Positions 49,986 through 58,724 of a stretch of DNA of 64,000 nt are shown piece after piece. The stretch is from contig NZ_WUPT01000001.1 in NCBI RefSeq assembly GCF_009830125.1, forward strand, positions 682,001-746,000, written 5' to 3'. The position numbers and the translations under genes are program-made. Numbering within the stretch: position 1 is the stretch's first letter; every line of letters begins with the position of its first letter. The notes under the pieces were generated by a model, which made no database searches, had not been told where the DNA came from, and saw only the letters and a program-made list of their open reading frames with translations. This DNA comes from Kangsaoukella pontilimi. Its GTDB lineage: Bacteria; Pseudomonadota; Alphaproteobacteria; Rhodobacterales; Rhodobacteraceae.

Positions 49986-50528
49986 ATGATGCTTAAAATG
50001 TCGGACGTCGATCAGGACGGTACGAGGGTTTCGGGGACGGTTAAATGGTTCGATCCCACGAAAGGGTTCGGATTCGTTGTCGCTGAGGGCGGCGGGCCGG
50101 ATATTCTCTTGCATGCCAATGTCCTACGGAACTTTGGCCAGTCCTCCGTCGCGGATGCGGCGGGGATCGAAATCATCATTCAAGAAACTGCGCGCGGCAT
50201 TCAGGCCGTCGAGGTTCTTCGGATCGACCCGCCCGCGGGCGAGGATGATGCGGTCGCGCCCGAAGGCGAAATCGCCGAGCCCGTGGACCTTTCCCTGCCT
50301 CTCGAACCGGCGCGCGTGAAATGGTTCGACAAGGCCAAGGGCTTTGGATTTGCCAATGTCTTCGGCCGCGACGAGGATGTCTTTCTGCATATCGAAGTTC
50401 TGCGGCGCAGCGGTCTTGCCGACCTTCAGCCGGGCGAGGCCGTGTCCCTTCGTGTCGTGGACGGCAAGCGGGGGCGCATGGCGACCCAGGTCACAAGCTG
50501 GGAAGCCGCGCTGAAGTCGGGCGAGTGA
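49986..50528 (+). CDS. Cold-shock protein with two CSD domains
   Basis: 180 residues, two cold-shock (OB-fold) domains separated by an acidic, Pro/Ala-rich linker (about 82-108). Domain 1: GTVKWFDPTKGFGFVVAEGG with DILLHANVLRNF. Domain 2: ARVKWFDKAKGFGFANVFGR with DVFLHIEVLRRSG. The RNP1 (KGFGF) and RNP2-like motifs are intact in both, so single-stranded RNA/DNA binding is expected. Start choice: ATG 49986 with GAAGG at seven bases; ATGs at 49947, 49989 and 49998 are alternatives. The downstream DUF192 gene overlaps its stop (GTGA). Confidence 0.9.
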   Translation: MMLKMSDVDQDGTRVSGTVKWFDPTKGFGFVVAEGGGPDILLHANVLRNFGQSSVADAAGIEIIIQETARGIQAVEVLRIDPPAGEDDAVAPEGEIAEPVDLSLPLEPARVKWFDKAKGFGFANVFGRDEDVFLHIEVLRRSGLADLQPGEAVSLRVVDGKRGRMATQVTSWEAALKSGE

Positions 50529-50986
50529 TCCGCACCGTTTTTCTATTTGTCTTCGCTCTGACGGCGACCCAGGCCGGGGCGCTCTGTCGTGACGACCGGG
50601 TCGACCTGCGCGGCGCGTGGGGGCAGGCGGGTTTCACGGTCGAGCTGGCCGACGAGCCGCGCGAGCGCTCGGTCGGATTGATGAACAGGCCCTCCATGCC
50701 GCGGGGCGCGGGGATGCTGTTCGTCTACGACGCGCCGCAAAGGGCCACTTTCTGGATGCGGAATACGCTGATCCCGCTCGACATGATCTTCGCAGATGCG
50801 ACCGGCGTCGTCCGCCACGTTCATGAAAATGCCATCCCGCTGGACGAGACGACGATCGATGGCGGCGAGGGCATTCAATACGTGCTTGAGATCAATGGCG
50901 GCCTGTCCGGACGGCTGGGCATCGAACCGGGAACCGAGTTGCGCCACCCCGCTATCGGCGATGATGCCGCCTGGCCCTGCGACTGA
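50525..50986 (+). CDS. DUF192 family exported protein
   Basis: 153 residues starting at a GTG that overlaps the cold-shock stop. An N-terminal signal peptide (MIRTVFLFVFALTATQAGALC) precedes the DUF192 domain: FTVELADEPRERSVGLMNRP, RGAGMLFVYDAPQRATFWMR, NTLIPLDMIFADATGVVRHV and YVLEINGGLSGRLGIEPGTE. The family is a small beta-barrel without a proven function. Translational coupling to a cold-shock protein is the common arrangement in the clade as far as I recall. A tRNA gene follows 51 bases downstream. Confidence 0.9.
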   Translation: MIRTVFLFVFALTATQAGALCRDDRVDLRGAWGQAGFTVELADEPRERSVGLMNRPSMPRGAGMLFVYDAPQRATFWMRNTLIPLDMIFADATGVVRHVHENAIPLDETTIDGGEGIQYVLEINGGLSGRLGIEPGTELRHPAIGDDAAWPCD

Positions 50987-51037
50987 GGCAAAGTCAGGCG
51001 TTGCGCCCTCGGCCAAGAGACACTAGGACAACCACGT

Positions 51038-51114
51038 CGGGGCGTGGCGCAGTCTGGTAGCGCACCTGTTTTGGGTACAGGGGGTCGTGAGTTCGAATCT
51101 CGCCGCCCCGACCA
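51038..51114 (+). tRNA. tRNA-Pro (anticodon TGG)
   Basis: 77 bases with encoded CCA. The acceptor stem CGGGGCG pairs with CGCCCCG, the D-arm is GCGCAGTCTGGTAGCGC, the anticodon stem is CCTGT/ACAGG with loop TTTGGGT (anticodon TGG), and the T-arm contains GTTCGAATC. All elements are canonical. Confidence 0.97.
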
Positions 51115-51134
51115 TCTTCCGGATCGGCGGAGGC

Positions 51135-51150
51135 ACACCATATATCGTGT
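51135..51150. promoter_or_regulatory. NrdR box, distal
   Basis: ACACCATATATCGTGT matches the NrdR consensus ACACWATATATWGTGT at 14 of 16 positions and is nearly symmetric. It lies 20 bases after the tRNA-Pro end and 553 bases before nrdJ. Confidence 0.6.
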
Positions 51151-51494
51151 GTCCTGCCGCCCCTCTCTCCCACTAATGGTGCATTTTCAGGCGGTGGCTG
51201 TGGGTAACATGGCCACATGTGGTGGATGGTACCACTGAAAGCGGGCCGGCCGGCAATCTGGGATTTCCTTCCAAGAAGGTCGAGCGACCGGGGCTCGGGT
51301 GGCTCGAACACTCTGAACTTCCGCTGTTAACCAGCTTGGCTTTCATCGTTTTTTCCGGCGGCCGACAGGCAACAGACAGACGGAGCGATGACCTTGGAGC
51401 GTGAAGCAGAATCGGCCCGTCCTGTTTCGGCCAAACGGTCAACCGAAAAAAGTATGGTGTGAGGGTAAAAATCTCGTTGACGGCGGCGGGCATG

Positions 51495-51541
51495 ATGCCG
51501 CAGGTTGTGTGAGCCGGACGGGACGCCACAACATATTGTGT
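51495..51541. promoter_or_regulatory. NrdR box pair, proximal
   Basis: CCACAACATATTGTGT (51526-51541) matches the NrdR consensus at 14 of 16 positions. A degenerate partner with only a good 3' half (TTGTGT, 51505-51510) stands exactly 31 bases earlier, the three-turn spacing typical of paired NrdR boxes. Confidence 0.65.
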
Positions 51542-51702
51542 CGCCGGCAGGGACGGAAGATACCTCACCAAGACGCGCCGCAACGGCGCAGGACCGCGCA
51601 GGGATCGGCGCGGACAAGAGCTTCTTTGCCCTGCCGCCCGCCCGGCACGAATGACAAGGTCAACGCTTCAGAAGAAGCGAAGAACGCGGGGCAAGGACGA
51701 CT

Positions 51703-54700
51703 ATGAAGATCGAACGCAAGTTCACCAAAGCCGGACGGGACGCCTACGAGGCGCTGGAATTCACCACGACCTCGTCCGAAATCAGAAACCCGGACGGCAC
51801 AGTCGTCTTCAAGCTGGACAATGTCGAAGTGCCTGCGCGCTGGAGCCAGGTCGCGTCCGACGTCATCGCCCAGAAGTATTTCCGCAAGGCGGGCGTCCCC
51901 GCGCGTCTGAAGAAGGTCAAGGAAAAGGGCGTGCCCGAGTTTCTGTGGCGTTCCGTTCCTGACGACAAGGCTCTGGCCGAGCTGCCCGAGGACGAGCGCT
52001 TCGGAGGCGAGACGAAGGCCGCTCAGGTGTTCGATCGTCTGGCCGGCGCATGGGCCTATTGGGGCTGGAAGGGCGGCTACTTCACCACCGAAGCCGACGC
52101 CCGCGCCTATTTCGACGAGATGCGCTACATGCTGGCCACGCAGCGCGCCGCACCGAACTCGCCCCAGTGGTTCAACACGGGCCTGCACTGGGCCTATGGC
52201 ATCGACGGTCCCAGCCAGGGCCACCACTACGTCGACTATAAGACCGGCAAGCTGACCAAGTCGGACTCGGCCTACGAGCATCCGCAGCCGCACGCCTGCT
52301 TCATCCAGTCCGTCTCGGACGATCTGGTGAACGAAGGCGGCATCATGGATCTCTGGGTCCGCGAGGCGCGTCTTTTCAAATACGGCTCGGGCACAGGCAC
52401 CAACTTCTCGTCGCTCCGCGCCGAGGGCGAGGCGCTGTCGGGCGGCGGTCGGTCGTCGGGCCTCATGGGCTTTCTCAAGATCGGGGATCGCGCAGCCGGC
52501 GCGATCAAATCAGGCGGGACAACCCGTCGGGCAGCGAAGATGGTGATCTGTGACGCGGATCACCCCGACATCGAGTCCTTCATCAACTGGAAGGTCATCG
52601 AAGAGCAGAAGGTCGCGTCCATCGTCGCCGGCTCGAAGATGCACGAGCAAAAGCTCAACGGCATCTTCGCGGCGATCCGCGAATTCGACGGCACTGAAGA
52701 GGGTGCTTATGACCCGAACAGCAACGATGCGCTCAAGTCCGCCGTACGCGAAGCCAAGCGCGCCGCAATCCCCGAGACCTATATCAAGCGCGTGCTCGAC
52801 TATGCGCGGCAGGGCTATGGCTCGATCGAGTTCCCGACCTACGACACCGACTGGGACTCCGAGGCCTACAACTCGGTCTCGGGCCAGAACTCGAACAACT
52901 CGATCCGCGTCACCGATGCCTTCCTGAAGGCGGTTGAGAATGACGAGGACTGGGAACTGATCCGCCGCACCGACGGCAAGGTCGCCAAGACCATCAAGGC
53001 GCGCGACCTCTGGGAGCAGGTAGGCCATGCGGCCTGGGCCTGTGCCGACCCCGGCATCCAGTATCACGACACCGTCAATGCCTGGCACACCTGCCCGGAA
53101 GACGGGGCGATCCGCGGCTCGAACCCTTGCTCGGAATACATGTTCCTCGACGACACGGCATGCAACCTGGCCTCGATGAACCTGCTCACCTTCTACAAGG
53201 ACGGTGAATTCCAGGCCGACGACTATGTCCATGCGACCCGTCTCTGGACGCTGACGCTGGAAATCAGCGTGATGATGGCGCAGTTCCCGTCCAAGGAAAT
53301 CGCGCAGCTCTCCTATGACTTCCGGACGCTCGGCCTTGGCTATGCCAATATCGGCGGCCTGCTGATGAACATGGGTCTGGGTTACGACTCGGACGAGGGT
53401 CGGGCGCTCTGCGGTGCGCTGACCGCCGTGATGACGGGTGTGGCCTATGCCACCTCGGCCGAGATCGCCTCGGAACTCGGGCCCTTCTCGGGCTATGAGC
53501 GCAACTCCAAGCATATGCTGCGCGTCATGCGGAACCACCGCACCGCCGCATACGGCAAGACGACCGGCTACGAGAAAGTCAACGTCAAGCCGGTGGCGCT
53601 CGATCACAAGAACTGCCCTGATGCGCGTCTGGCGGAACTCGCCAAGAGCGCCTGGGACGAAGCGGTGAGCCTTGGCGAGAAGCATGGCTACCGAAACGCG
53701 CAGGCGACGGTGATCGCGCCCACCGGCACCATCGGTCTGGTCATGGACTGCGACACGACGGGGATCGAGCCGGACTTCGCGCTGGTGAAGTTCAAGAAGC
53801 TGGCCGGCGGCGGCTACTTCAAGATCATCAACCGCTCGGTGCCTGCGGCTCTGGAAAAGCTGGGCTACAGCTCGGCGGAGATCGAAGAGATCATCGCCTA
53901 TGCGGTGGGCCATGGCACGCTCGGCAATGCACCCGGCATCAACCATACCGCTCTGGTGGGCCACGGCTTCGGTCAGGCGCAGCTGGACAAGATCGAGGCG
54001 GCGCTTCCGTCGGCCTTCGACATCCGCTTCGTCTTCAACCAGTGGACGCTTGGCGAAGAGTTCTGCACCGGAACGCTCGGCATCCCGACGGAAAAGCTGA
54101 CCGATCCGTCCTTCGACCTTCTCCGCCACCTCGGCTTCACCAAGAAGGACATCGAAGCGGCGAACGACCACGTCTGCGGGACCATGACGCTCGAAGGTGC
54201 GCCCTTCCTCAAGGAAGAGCACTACACCGTCTTCGACTGCGCCAACCCCTGCGGCAAGAAGGGCAAGCGCTTCCTCTCGGTGGAAAGCCACATCACCATG
54301 ATGGCCGCGGCGCAGTCGTTCATCTCGGGCGCGATCTCGAAGACGATCAACATGCCGAACGACGCCACCATCGAGGACTGCAAGGCGGCCTACGAGCTGT
54401 CGCACCGCCTCGGCGTCAAGGCCAACGCGCTCTACCGCGACGGCTCGAAACTGTCGCAGCCTCTGGCCGCCGCGCTGGTCGAGGATGACGACGAAGCCGC
54501 CGAAATCCTCGAAAGCGGCAGCCCGCAGGAAAAGGCCGCGGTTCTGGCAGAGAAGATCGTCGAGAAGATCGTGGTCAAGGAAATCGCCCGCGGCCGCGAG
54601 CGGATGCCCGAACGGCGCCGGGGGTATACCCAGAAGGCGATCGTCGGCGGCCACAAGGTCTATCTCCGCACCGGCGAATATGCCGACGGCAAGCTCGGTG

Positions 54701-55365
54701 AGATCTTCATCGACATGCACAAGGAAGGCGCCGGGTTCCGGGCGATGATGAACAACTTCGCCATCGCGGTGTCGGTGGGCCTTCAGTACGGCGTGCCGCT
54801 GGAAGAGTTCGTCGACGCCTTCACCTTCACCCGGTTTGAACCGGCGGGCATGGTGCAGGGCAACGACTCGATCAAGAACGCAACCTCGATCCTGGACTAC
54901 ATCTTCCGGGAACTGGCGGTCAGCTATCTCGATCGGACGGACCTGGCCCATGTGAAGCCCGACGGCTCGACCTTCGACGATCTCGGTCGTGGCGAGGAAG
55001 AGGGTCTGCGGAACTTCTCGGAAGTGCCGTCCAGCCGTGGCTCGTCGCCTCTGGAAGTGCTGAAGCAGGTCGCATCGACCGGCTACCTCCGTAACCGCGT
55101 CCCGCAAGAGCTGGTTGTGCTGCAGGGCGGTGCCGATGCCGCGGCCGCGCTTCAGACGCTGGTGCCCGAAGTGGCCACAGCCGCTGTGGCGGTCGAGACG
55201 ACCACCGCTGTCGCCAGCGGCACGGTCCAGATGGATGCGCGCGTGAAGGCCAAGATGCAGGGCTACGAGGGTGATCCTTGCGGCGATTGCGGCAACTACA
55301 CGCTGGTGCGGAACGGCACCTGCATGAAGTGCAACACCTGCGGCGCAACGAGCGGGTGTAGCTGA
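51703..55365 (+). CDS. nrdJ: Vitamin B12-dependent (class II) ribonucleotide reductase
   Basis: Reduces ribonucleotides using adenosylcobalamin, without oxygen or an R2 subunit. 1220 residues, the large NrdJ type. N-terminal barrel: [36 protein letters not shown]. Active site: [20 protein letters not shown] with radical Cys and Glu at about 476 and 478; [20 protein letters not shown]. The C-terminal third (about 900-1220) has an added domain and the redox tail [20 protein letters not shown] then CGATSGC, six or more Cys for re-reduction and zinc. ATG 51703 follows AAGGACGACT. NrdR boxes upstream suggest dATP/ATP-responsive repression. Confidence 0.97.
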   Translation: MKIERKFTKAGRDAYEALEFTTTSSEIRNPDGTVVFKLDNVEVPARWSQVASDVIAQKYFRKAGVPARLKKVKEKGVPEFLWRSVPDDKALAELPEDERFGGETKAAQVFDRLAGAWAYWGWKGGYFTTEADARAYFDEMRYMLATQRAAPNSPQWFNTGLHWAYGIDGPSQGHHYVDYKTGKLTKSDSAYEHPQPHACFIQSVSDDLVNEGGIMDLWVREARLFKYGSGTGTNFSSLRAEGEALSGGGRSSGLMGFLKIGDRAAGAIKSGGTTRRAAKMVICDADHPDIESFINWKVIEEQKVASIVAGSKMHEQKLNGIFAAIREFDGTEEGAYDPNSNDALKSAVREAKRAAIPETYIKRVLDYARQGYGSIEFPTYDTDWDSEAYNSVSGQNSNNSIRVTDAFLKAVENDEDWELIRRTDGKVAKTIKARDLWEQVGHAAWACADPGIQYHDTVNAWHTCPEDGAIRGSNPCSEYMFLDDTACNLASMNLLTFYKDGEFQADDYVHATRLWTLTLEISVMMAQFPSKEIAQLSYDFRTLGLGYANIGGLLMNMGLGYDSDEGRALCGALTAVMTGVAYATSAEIASELGPFSGYERNSKHMLRVMRNHRTAAYGKTTGYEKVNVKPVALDHKNCPDARLAELAKSAWDEAVSLGEKHGYRNAQATVIAPTGTIGLVMDCDTTGIEPDFALVKFKKLAGGGYFKIINRSVPAALEKLGYSSAEIEEIIAYAVGHGTLGNAPGINHTALVGHGFGQAQLDKIEAALPSAFDIRFVFNQWTLGEEFCTGTLGIPTEKLTDPSFDLLRHLGFTKKDIEAANDHVCGTMTLEGAPFLKEEHYTVFDCANPCGKKGKRFLSVESHITMMAAAQSFISGAISKTINMPNDATIEDCKAAYELSHRLGVKANALYRDGSKLSQPLAAALVEDDDEAAEILESGSPQEKAAVLAEKIVEKIVVKEIARGRERMPERRRGYTQKAIVGGHKVYLRTGEYADGKLGEIFIDMHKEGAGFRAMMNNFAIAVSVGLQYGVPLEEFVDAFTFTRFEPAGMVQGNDSIKNATSILDYIFRELAVSYLDRTDLAHVKPDGSTFDDLGRGEEEGLRNFSEVPSSRGSSPLEVLKQVASTGYLRNRVPQELVVLQGGADAAAALQTLVPEVATAAVAVETTTAVASGTVQMDARVKAKMQGYEGDPCGDCGNYTLVRNGTCMKCNTCGATSGCS

Positions 55366-55986
55366 GGGAACGGGGCAGGGCGACGGTGTCGCCCCGCCAC
55401 CCACACGGGGCGGGACCCGCAGATCGCTTCGCGATCCGCTGCATCCCGCTCGTTGAAAGCCCTGGGGCTTTCAACAGTGACCGGGGATAGGTGAGCCTAT
55501 CCTTGACGCGGGTCAGGCCGCAGGCAGAAACCGGGCGGTATAAATAAGTGAGCCTGACAAGCGAAACTGGGCCCCTTCGGGGGCCCATTCTTTTTTTCTG
55601 AAACAATCCTCTCGAAAAGCGCGGCGGCGCTCACGGACCGGCAGGGCGTCCGACAGCAGCCGTGAGCGCGTCGTGAAGACGGCGTTACCAAAGCGCCGCC
55701 CCAAGAGCGCCTGTTACAAGCGTTGGCGGTTTCGCGAGCGCAGCGTGTGCCTTCTTTTGCTTGGCTCGGCGCACAGCCGCGCACCCGAAACAGCCCCTCA
55801 CGCGCCCCTTTCCTCTCTGTGCGCTGCAGGTGATCGGGGCCGTTCATAGCTTCTTCATCAGCACGAACATCGTGCTCGACGCGTGGTGTCACGCTCGGCC
55901 CCGGCCGGTTCACGGACCGGTCGGGGAATCCGAAAAGGACACTGTGCCGGATCACACAAAAAGCGACACTTGAAGGAGTAGACACC
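55366..55986. other. Gene-free spacer between nrdJ and the EF-hand array
   Basis: The left part is a chain of hairpins ending in a strong terminator: GTTGAAAGCCC/GGGCTTTCAAC (55452-55475), GGATAGG/CCTATCC (55485-55502), GTCAGGC/GCCTGAC (55512-55558), then the terminator. The right part (55598-55986) holds GCGCTCACGG / CCGTGAGCGC (about 55628-55660) and the presumed promoter of the first EF-hand gene; no clear -35/-10 was recognised. Confidence 0.6.
55568..55597 (+). terminator. Intrinsic terminator downstream of nrdJ
   Basis: GGGCCCC (55569-55575), loop TTCG, GGGGCCC (55580-55586), then ATTC and T7. It may end the nrdJ transcript or a separate structured RNA encoded in 55450-55597. Confidence 0.88.
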
Positions 55987-56622
55987 ATGCAACGCTTTAT
56001 CCTGACCGCCCTCGCGGGCCTTATGACCGCCACTGCCGCCTCTGCCATGGAGCCGCAGGACCTCGACATCAACGGCGACGGTTTCGCCACCATCGGAGAG
56101 GTCCGTACGATCTTCCCGAACTTCTCGTCGCACGACTTCCGCGACGTTGATCTGAACAAGGATCGCCGCCTCTCTTCGAACGAGCTTCTGTCGTCCGAAA
56201 CCCGTGCCACGCTCGGCCGCTATCAGAACCGGATGGCCATCGTTCATGGTCTGAGCGACGTCGACACGGATGGCGACCGTTTCGCCAGCCGCGCCGAACT
56301 GAATGCGGTCTATGAGGGCCTGCTCGACAGCGAATGGCGCGATATCGACACCAACCGTGACAACCGCGTTTCTGCGTCCGAACTCTATGCGCCGCTCGCC
56401 CAGGCCCTGGTCACGCGGTATGAGATGGGCAGCCGTATGCTGGTCACCATCATGCAGGTCGACACGAATGACGACTTCTTCGTCAGCTTCGAGGAACTGG
56501 TCCAGACCTATCCCGGCCTGAGCCACTCGGAATTCGAGATGGTCGACGTCAACGGCGACAACCGGATCGCATCGACCGAGTATTATGCGCCCGAAGCGCA
56601 GGCGATCTTCAACGTGAACTGA
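55987..56622 (+). CDS. Exported six-EF-hand protein, paralogue 1
   Basis: 211 residues. Signal peptide MQRFILTALAGLMTATAASA with an Ala-x-Ala site. Six 12-residue EF-hand loops (Asp at position 1, Glu at 12) at about 27-38, 55-66, 93-104, 121-132, 159-170 and 187-198, for example DINGDGFATIGE and DTNRDNRVSASE. The spacing is 28 within a pair and exactly 66 between pairs: a triplicated 66-residue module ending in a YAPxAQ-like tail. Expected to bind calcium in the periplasm or outside. No catalytic domain. ATG 55987 has AAGGAG upstream. First of four tandem paralogues. Confidence 0.88.
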   Translation: MQRFILTALAGLMTATAASAMEPQDLDINGDGFATIGEVRTIFPNFSSHDFRDVDLNKDRRLSSNELLSSETRATLGRYQNRMAIVHGLSDVDTDGDRFASRAELNAVYEGLLDSEWRDIDTNRDNRVSASELYAPLAQALVTRYEMGSRMLVTIMQVDTNDDFFVSFEELVQTYPGLSHSEFEMVDVNGDNRIASTEYYAPEAQAIFNVN

Positions 56623-56644
56623 TCGGACAGTCCGGGCGCTTTCG

Positions 56645-56674
56645 GCGGCTCCCTCGAAAGAGGGGGTCGCTTTT
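56645..56674 (+). terminator. Terminator after EF-hand gene 1
   Basis: GCGGCTCCCTC, GAAA tetraloop (56656-56659), GAGGGGGTCGC, then TTTT. The stem includes G-T pairs. Confidence 0.8.
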
Positions 56675-56779
56675 AACTTTTGTTGAATTTGTCTTTGTTT
56701 AAAAAGGCTTGCGCAACGCGTGAGGCGAGTAAAGGTTTCATGCGGATGCCCACAATTACGTGAACGGATTTCCGGAAAT

Positions 56780-56797
56780 TCCGGGAACATTCCCGGA
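56780..56797. promoter_or_regulatory. Operator-like palindrome upstream of EF-hand gene 2
   Basis: TCCGGGAACATTCCCGGA, a perfect eight-base-pair inverted repeat with a two-base centre, 74 bases before the gene start. A second partial copy TTCCGGAAATTCCGG (56770-56784) overlaps it. No known regulator is recognised. Confidence 0.5.
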
Positions 56798-56871
56798 GAC
56801 GAAACCATTGGTACGGTGAACGCGGGGCGGATGCGCTGCCTCGCTTATGTCACAAGTAACAGGAGTTCACT

Positions 56872-57510
56872 ATGAAACGCCTTATGTTTGCTACCGCTAT
56901 TTCCGCTCTCGCTGCTGATTCCGCCATGGCGGCCACCGACATCGACACTGTCGACCTTGACGGCAACGGTTATGCCTCGGTCGAAGAGCTGAAAGCGGTC
57001 TTCCCCGATTTCGACGTTGCCGAGTTCGGTGACATCGACACGAACGACGACAACCGCATCGGCGCGCAGGAAATTCTCGCGTTGGAAGCCCAGGAAATCC
57101 TCGGCCGCTACGACATGGCCCCCGTTGAAGAACAGCGCCTGATCGTGCTGGACCTCGACGGCAATGGCTACATTGAAAGCGAAGAGATGGCTTCGGTCTA
57201 TTCGGACTTTGACGCCGAAGACTACCAGACCATCGACGCGAATGACGACAATCGCGTGACTTATCAGGAGTTCTACGCCCCTGAAGCGCAGGAAATCGTT
57301 GCCCGCTACTATATCGGTACGATCACCGACATCGCCGAGATCGATACGAATGGCGACGCATTTGCCGACTTTGAAGAGATGGTCGCGACCTATCCGGGCC
57401 TGAGCCAGAACGATTTCAACGAAATCGACGGCAATGGCGACAACCGCATCAGCAGCCAAGAGCTCTATGCGCCGGAAGCCCAGCAGATCGTCTCGCGCTC
57501 GGAATCGTAA
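56872..57510 (+). CDS. Exported six-EF-hand protein, paralogue 2
   Basis: 212 residues. Signal peptide MKRLMFATAISALAADSAMA. Six EF-hand loops at about 28-39, 56-67, 94-105, 122-133, 158-169 and 186-197 (DLDGNGYASVEE, DTNDDNRIGAQE, DLDGNGYIESEE, DANDDNRVTYQE, DTNGDAFADFEE, DGNGDNRISSQE). The module tails YAPEAQEIVARY and YAPEAQQIVSR are the best preserved in the array. Very acidic mature protein. CAGGAG precedes ATG 56872. It has its own spacer with an 18-base palindrome and its own terminator, so expression may be separate from the neighbours. Confidence 0.88.
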   Translation: MKRLMFATAISALAADSAMAATDIDTVDLDGNGYASVEELKAVFPDFDVAEFGDIDTNDDNRIGAQEILALEAQEILGRYDMAPVEEQRLIVLDLDGNGYIESEEMASVYSDFDAEDYQTIDANDDNRVTYQEFYAPEAQEIVARYYIGTITDIAEIDTNGDAFADFEEMVATYPGLSQNDFNEIDGNGDNRISSQELYAPEAQQIVSRSES

Positions 57511-57545
57511 GCGCTGACACGCTAGGGTGACACGCGCACCCACTG

Positions 57546-57579
57546 ACGGCCGCTCCCTCTGGGGGCGGCCGTTTGCTTT
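57546..57579 (+). terminator. Terminator after EF-hand gene 2
   Basis: ACGGCCGC (57546-57553) pairs with GCGGCCGT (57565-57572), with CCC/GGG extension inside, then TT and a T-rich stretch. Confidence 0.75.
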
Positions 57580-57799
57580 GGACCGATCAGCAACGTTTCA
57601 AGGCGACGCGACTCACGGAAATGCGACTTTCTGCTCTCAATTTCGTGAAGTATCTGAAAAACATTGATAAAAACAAAACTACACAGTTCAGTGTGCGTTT
57701 TTTCCGGTTTTTCGAGGGGCAGGGGTCTCCCATCTGCCAGTCATGACGACGCCACCAGACGCCGCCAAGACATTCCAAAACGAACCGAAGGAAACACAC

Positions 57800-58441
57800 A
57801 TGAAAACCCTGACCCTTGCCATTGCCGCAACCGCCCTGTCTGCCACCGCCGCGCTCGCTTCGGGCGATATCGCGTCCGTCGACCGGAACGGCGACCGCTT
57901 CGCCAGCTTCGCGGAACTGACCAGCACCTATCCCGGTCTGACCGCATCGGACTTCCGGACCATCGACGCGAACAAGGATCGCCGCGTCTCGGCCGTCGAA
58001 CTTCAGGCCCCCGAGGCCCAGTCGATCGTCAACCGTCACAAGGTGGGCGCGAACGGTCTTCTGGACGTCGCCGCCGTCGACACGAACGGAGACAACTTCG
58101 TTTCTTTTTTCGAACTGGCGGGCGCCTATCCTGGCCTGTCCGCGACTGACTGGAACGAAATCGACGGCTCGGAAGACGGTCGCCTGAATGCGTCCGAGCT
58201 TTACGCCGGCGAGACGCAGGTGATCCTGGATCGCCGCGTTGCCGACCGGACCTTCGTCGCGCTGAACGCCGTGGACACCGACGGCTCGAACTTCGCCTCG
58301 CTCGTCGAACTGCAGAGCGCCTATCCCGGCCTCTCGTCGCTCGACTTCGACGAGATCGACACGAACAACGACAACCGCGTGTCCTTCGATGAGCTCTACG
58401 ACATCGACTCCCGTACGATCCTCGGCCGCTCCGTGAACTGA
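57800..58441 (+). CDS. Exported six-EF-hand protein, paralogue 3
   Basis: 213 residues from ATG 57800 (AAGGAAAC upstream); the frame is open to 57743, but that part is not signal-like. Signal peptide MKTLTLAIAATALSATAALA. EF loops: DRNGDRFASFAE, DANKDRRVSAVE, DTNGDNFVSFFE, DGSEDGRLNASE, DTDGSNFASLVE, DTNNDNRVSFDE. The first half of each module carries (T/A)YPGL(T/S)xxDF before the second loop. The last 17 residues around EIDTNNDNRVSFDELYD are identical in paralogue 4, and the upstream regions share a block, so 3 and 4 are the youngest duplicates. Some loops deviate (DGSEDG) and may bind weakly. Confidence 0.88.
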   Translation: MKTLTLAIAATALSATAALASGDIASVDRNGDRFASFAELTSTYPGLTASDFRTIDANKDRRVSAVELQAPEAQSIVNRHKVGANGLLDVAAVDTNGDNFVSFFELAGAYPGLSATDWNEIDGSEDGRLNASELYAGETQVILDRRVADRTFVALNAVDTDGSNFASLVELQSAYPGLSSLDFDEIDTNNDNRVSFDELYDIDSRTILGRSVN

Positions 58442-58465
58442 GCGACCTGATCGTACCCCCAGGGG

Positions 58466-58501
58466 ACGGCCGTCGGGGAAACCCGGCGGCCGTTTTCCGT
58501 T
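58466..58501 (+). terminator. Terminator after EF-hand gene 3
   Basis: CGGCCGTCGGG (58467-58477), GAAA loop, CCCGGCGGCCG (58482-58492), then TTTTCCGTTT. Confidence 0.85.
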
Positions 58502-58532
58502 TCAGACCCCTTCAAGGCACTGGCGATCACGC

Positions 58533-58557
58533 GCGATCACGCACGTGATCGCGTTTT
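58533..58557 (+). terminator. Second terminator-like palindrome in the spacer before EF-hand gene 4
   Basis: GCGATCAC (58533-58540), loop GCAC, GTGATCGC (58545-58552), then GTTTTT. A direct copy of the motif GCGATCACG stands just before it (58523-58531). Confidence 0.5.
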
Positions 58558-58724
58558 TGTTAAGTATCTGAAATAAAATGGTAAAAACTGCATTTTTGCA
58601 GAGGTAAATGTGTGAAAAGCGGGGTTTTTTGCGCGCTCGCACGGCCCCAAATGCCTCTCACACGGGCGGCGACGGACACTGCGCCACCCACCTGAAAACA
58701 CAGAAACCCTGATTGGAGACTGAC

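Larger units (their letters stand above)
51115..51702. other. 588-base gene-free spacer upstream of nrdJ
   Basis: No credible protein ORF on either strand. It contains one palindromic NrdR-type box immediately after the tRNA (51135-51150), a second NrdR box with a degenerate partner (51495-51541), and GC hairpins near 51570-51625 (GCGCC/GGCGC and CCGCGC/GCGCGG). I looked for a cobalamin riboswitch because NrdJ uses B12 and found no convincing B12-box core. Confidence 0.6.

Noticed and set aside
51115-51702. Cobalamin riboswitch upstream of B12-dependent nrdJ
   Set aside because: I looked for the B12 box (GCCACTG-like) with its preceding conserved core. Only ACCACTGAAAGCG near 51231 is similar, without the rest of the core. 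NrdR boxes explain control better.
55761-55973. 70-codon frame upstream of EF-hand gene 1
   Set aside because: No ribosome site and a composition unlike neighbouring proteins; it overlaps the region where the promoter of the EF-hand gene is expected.
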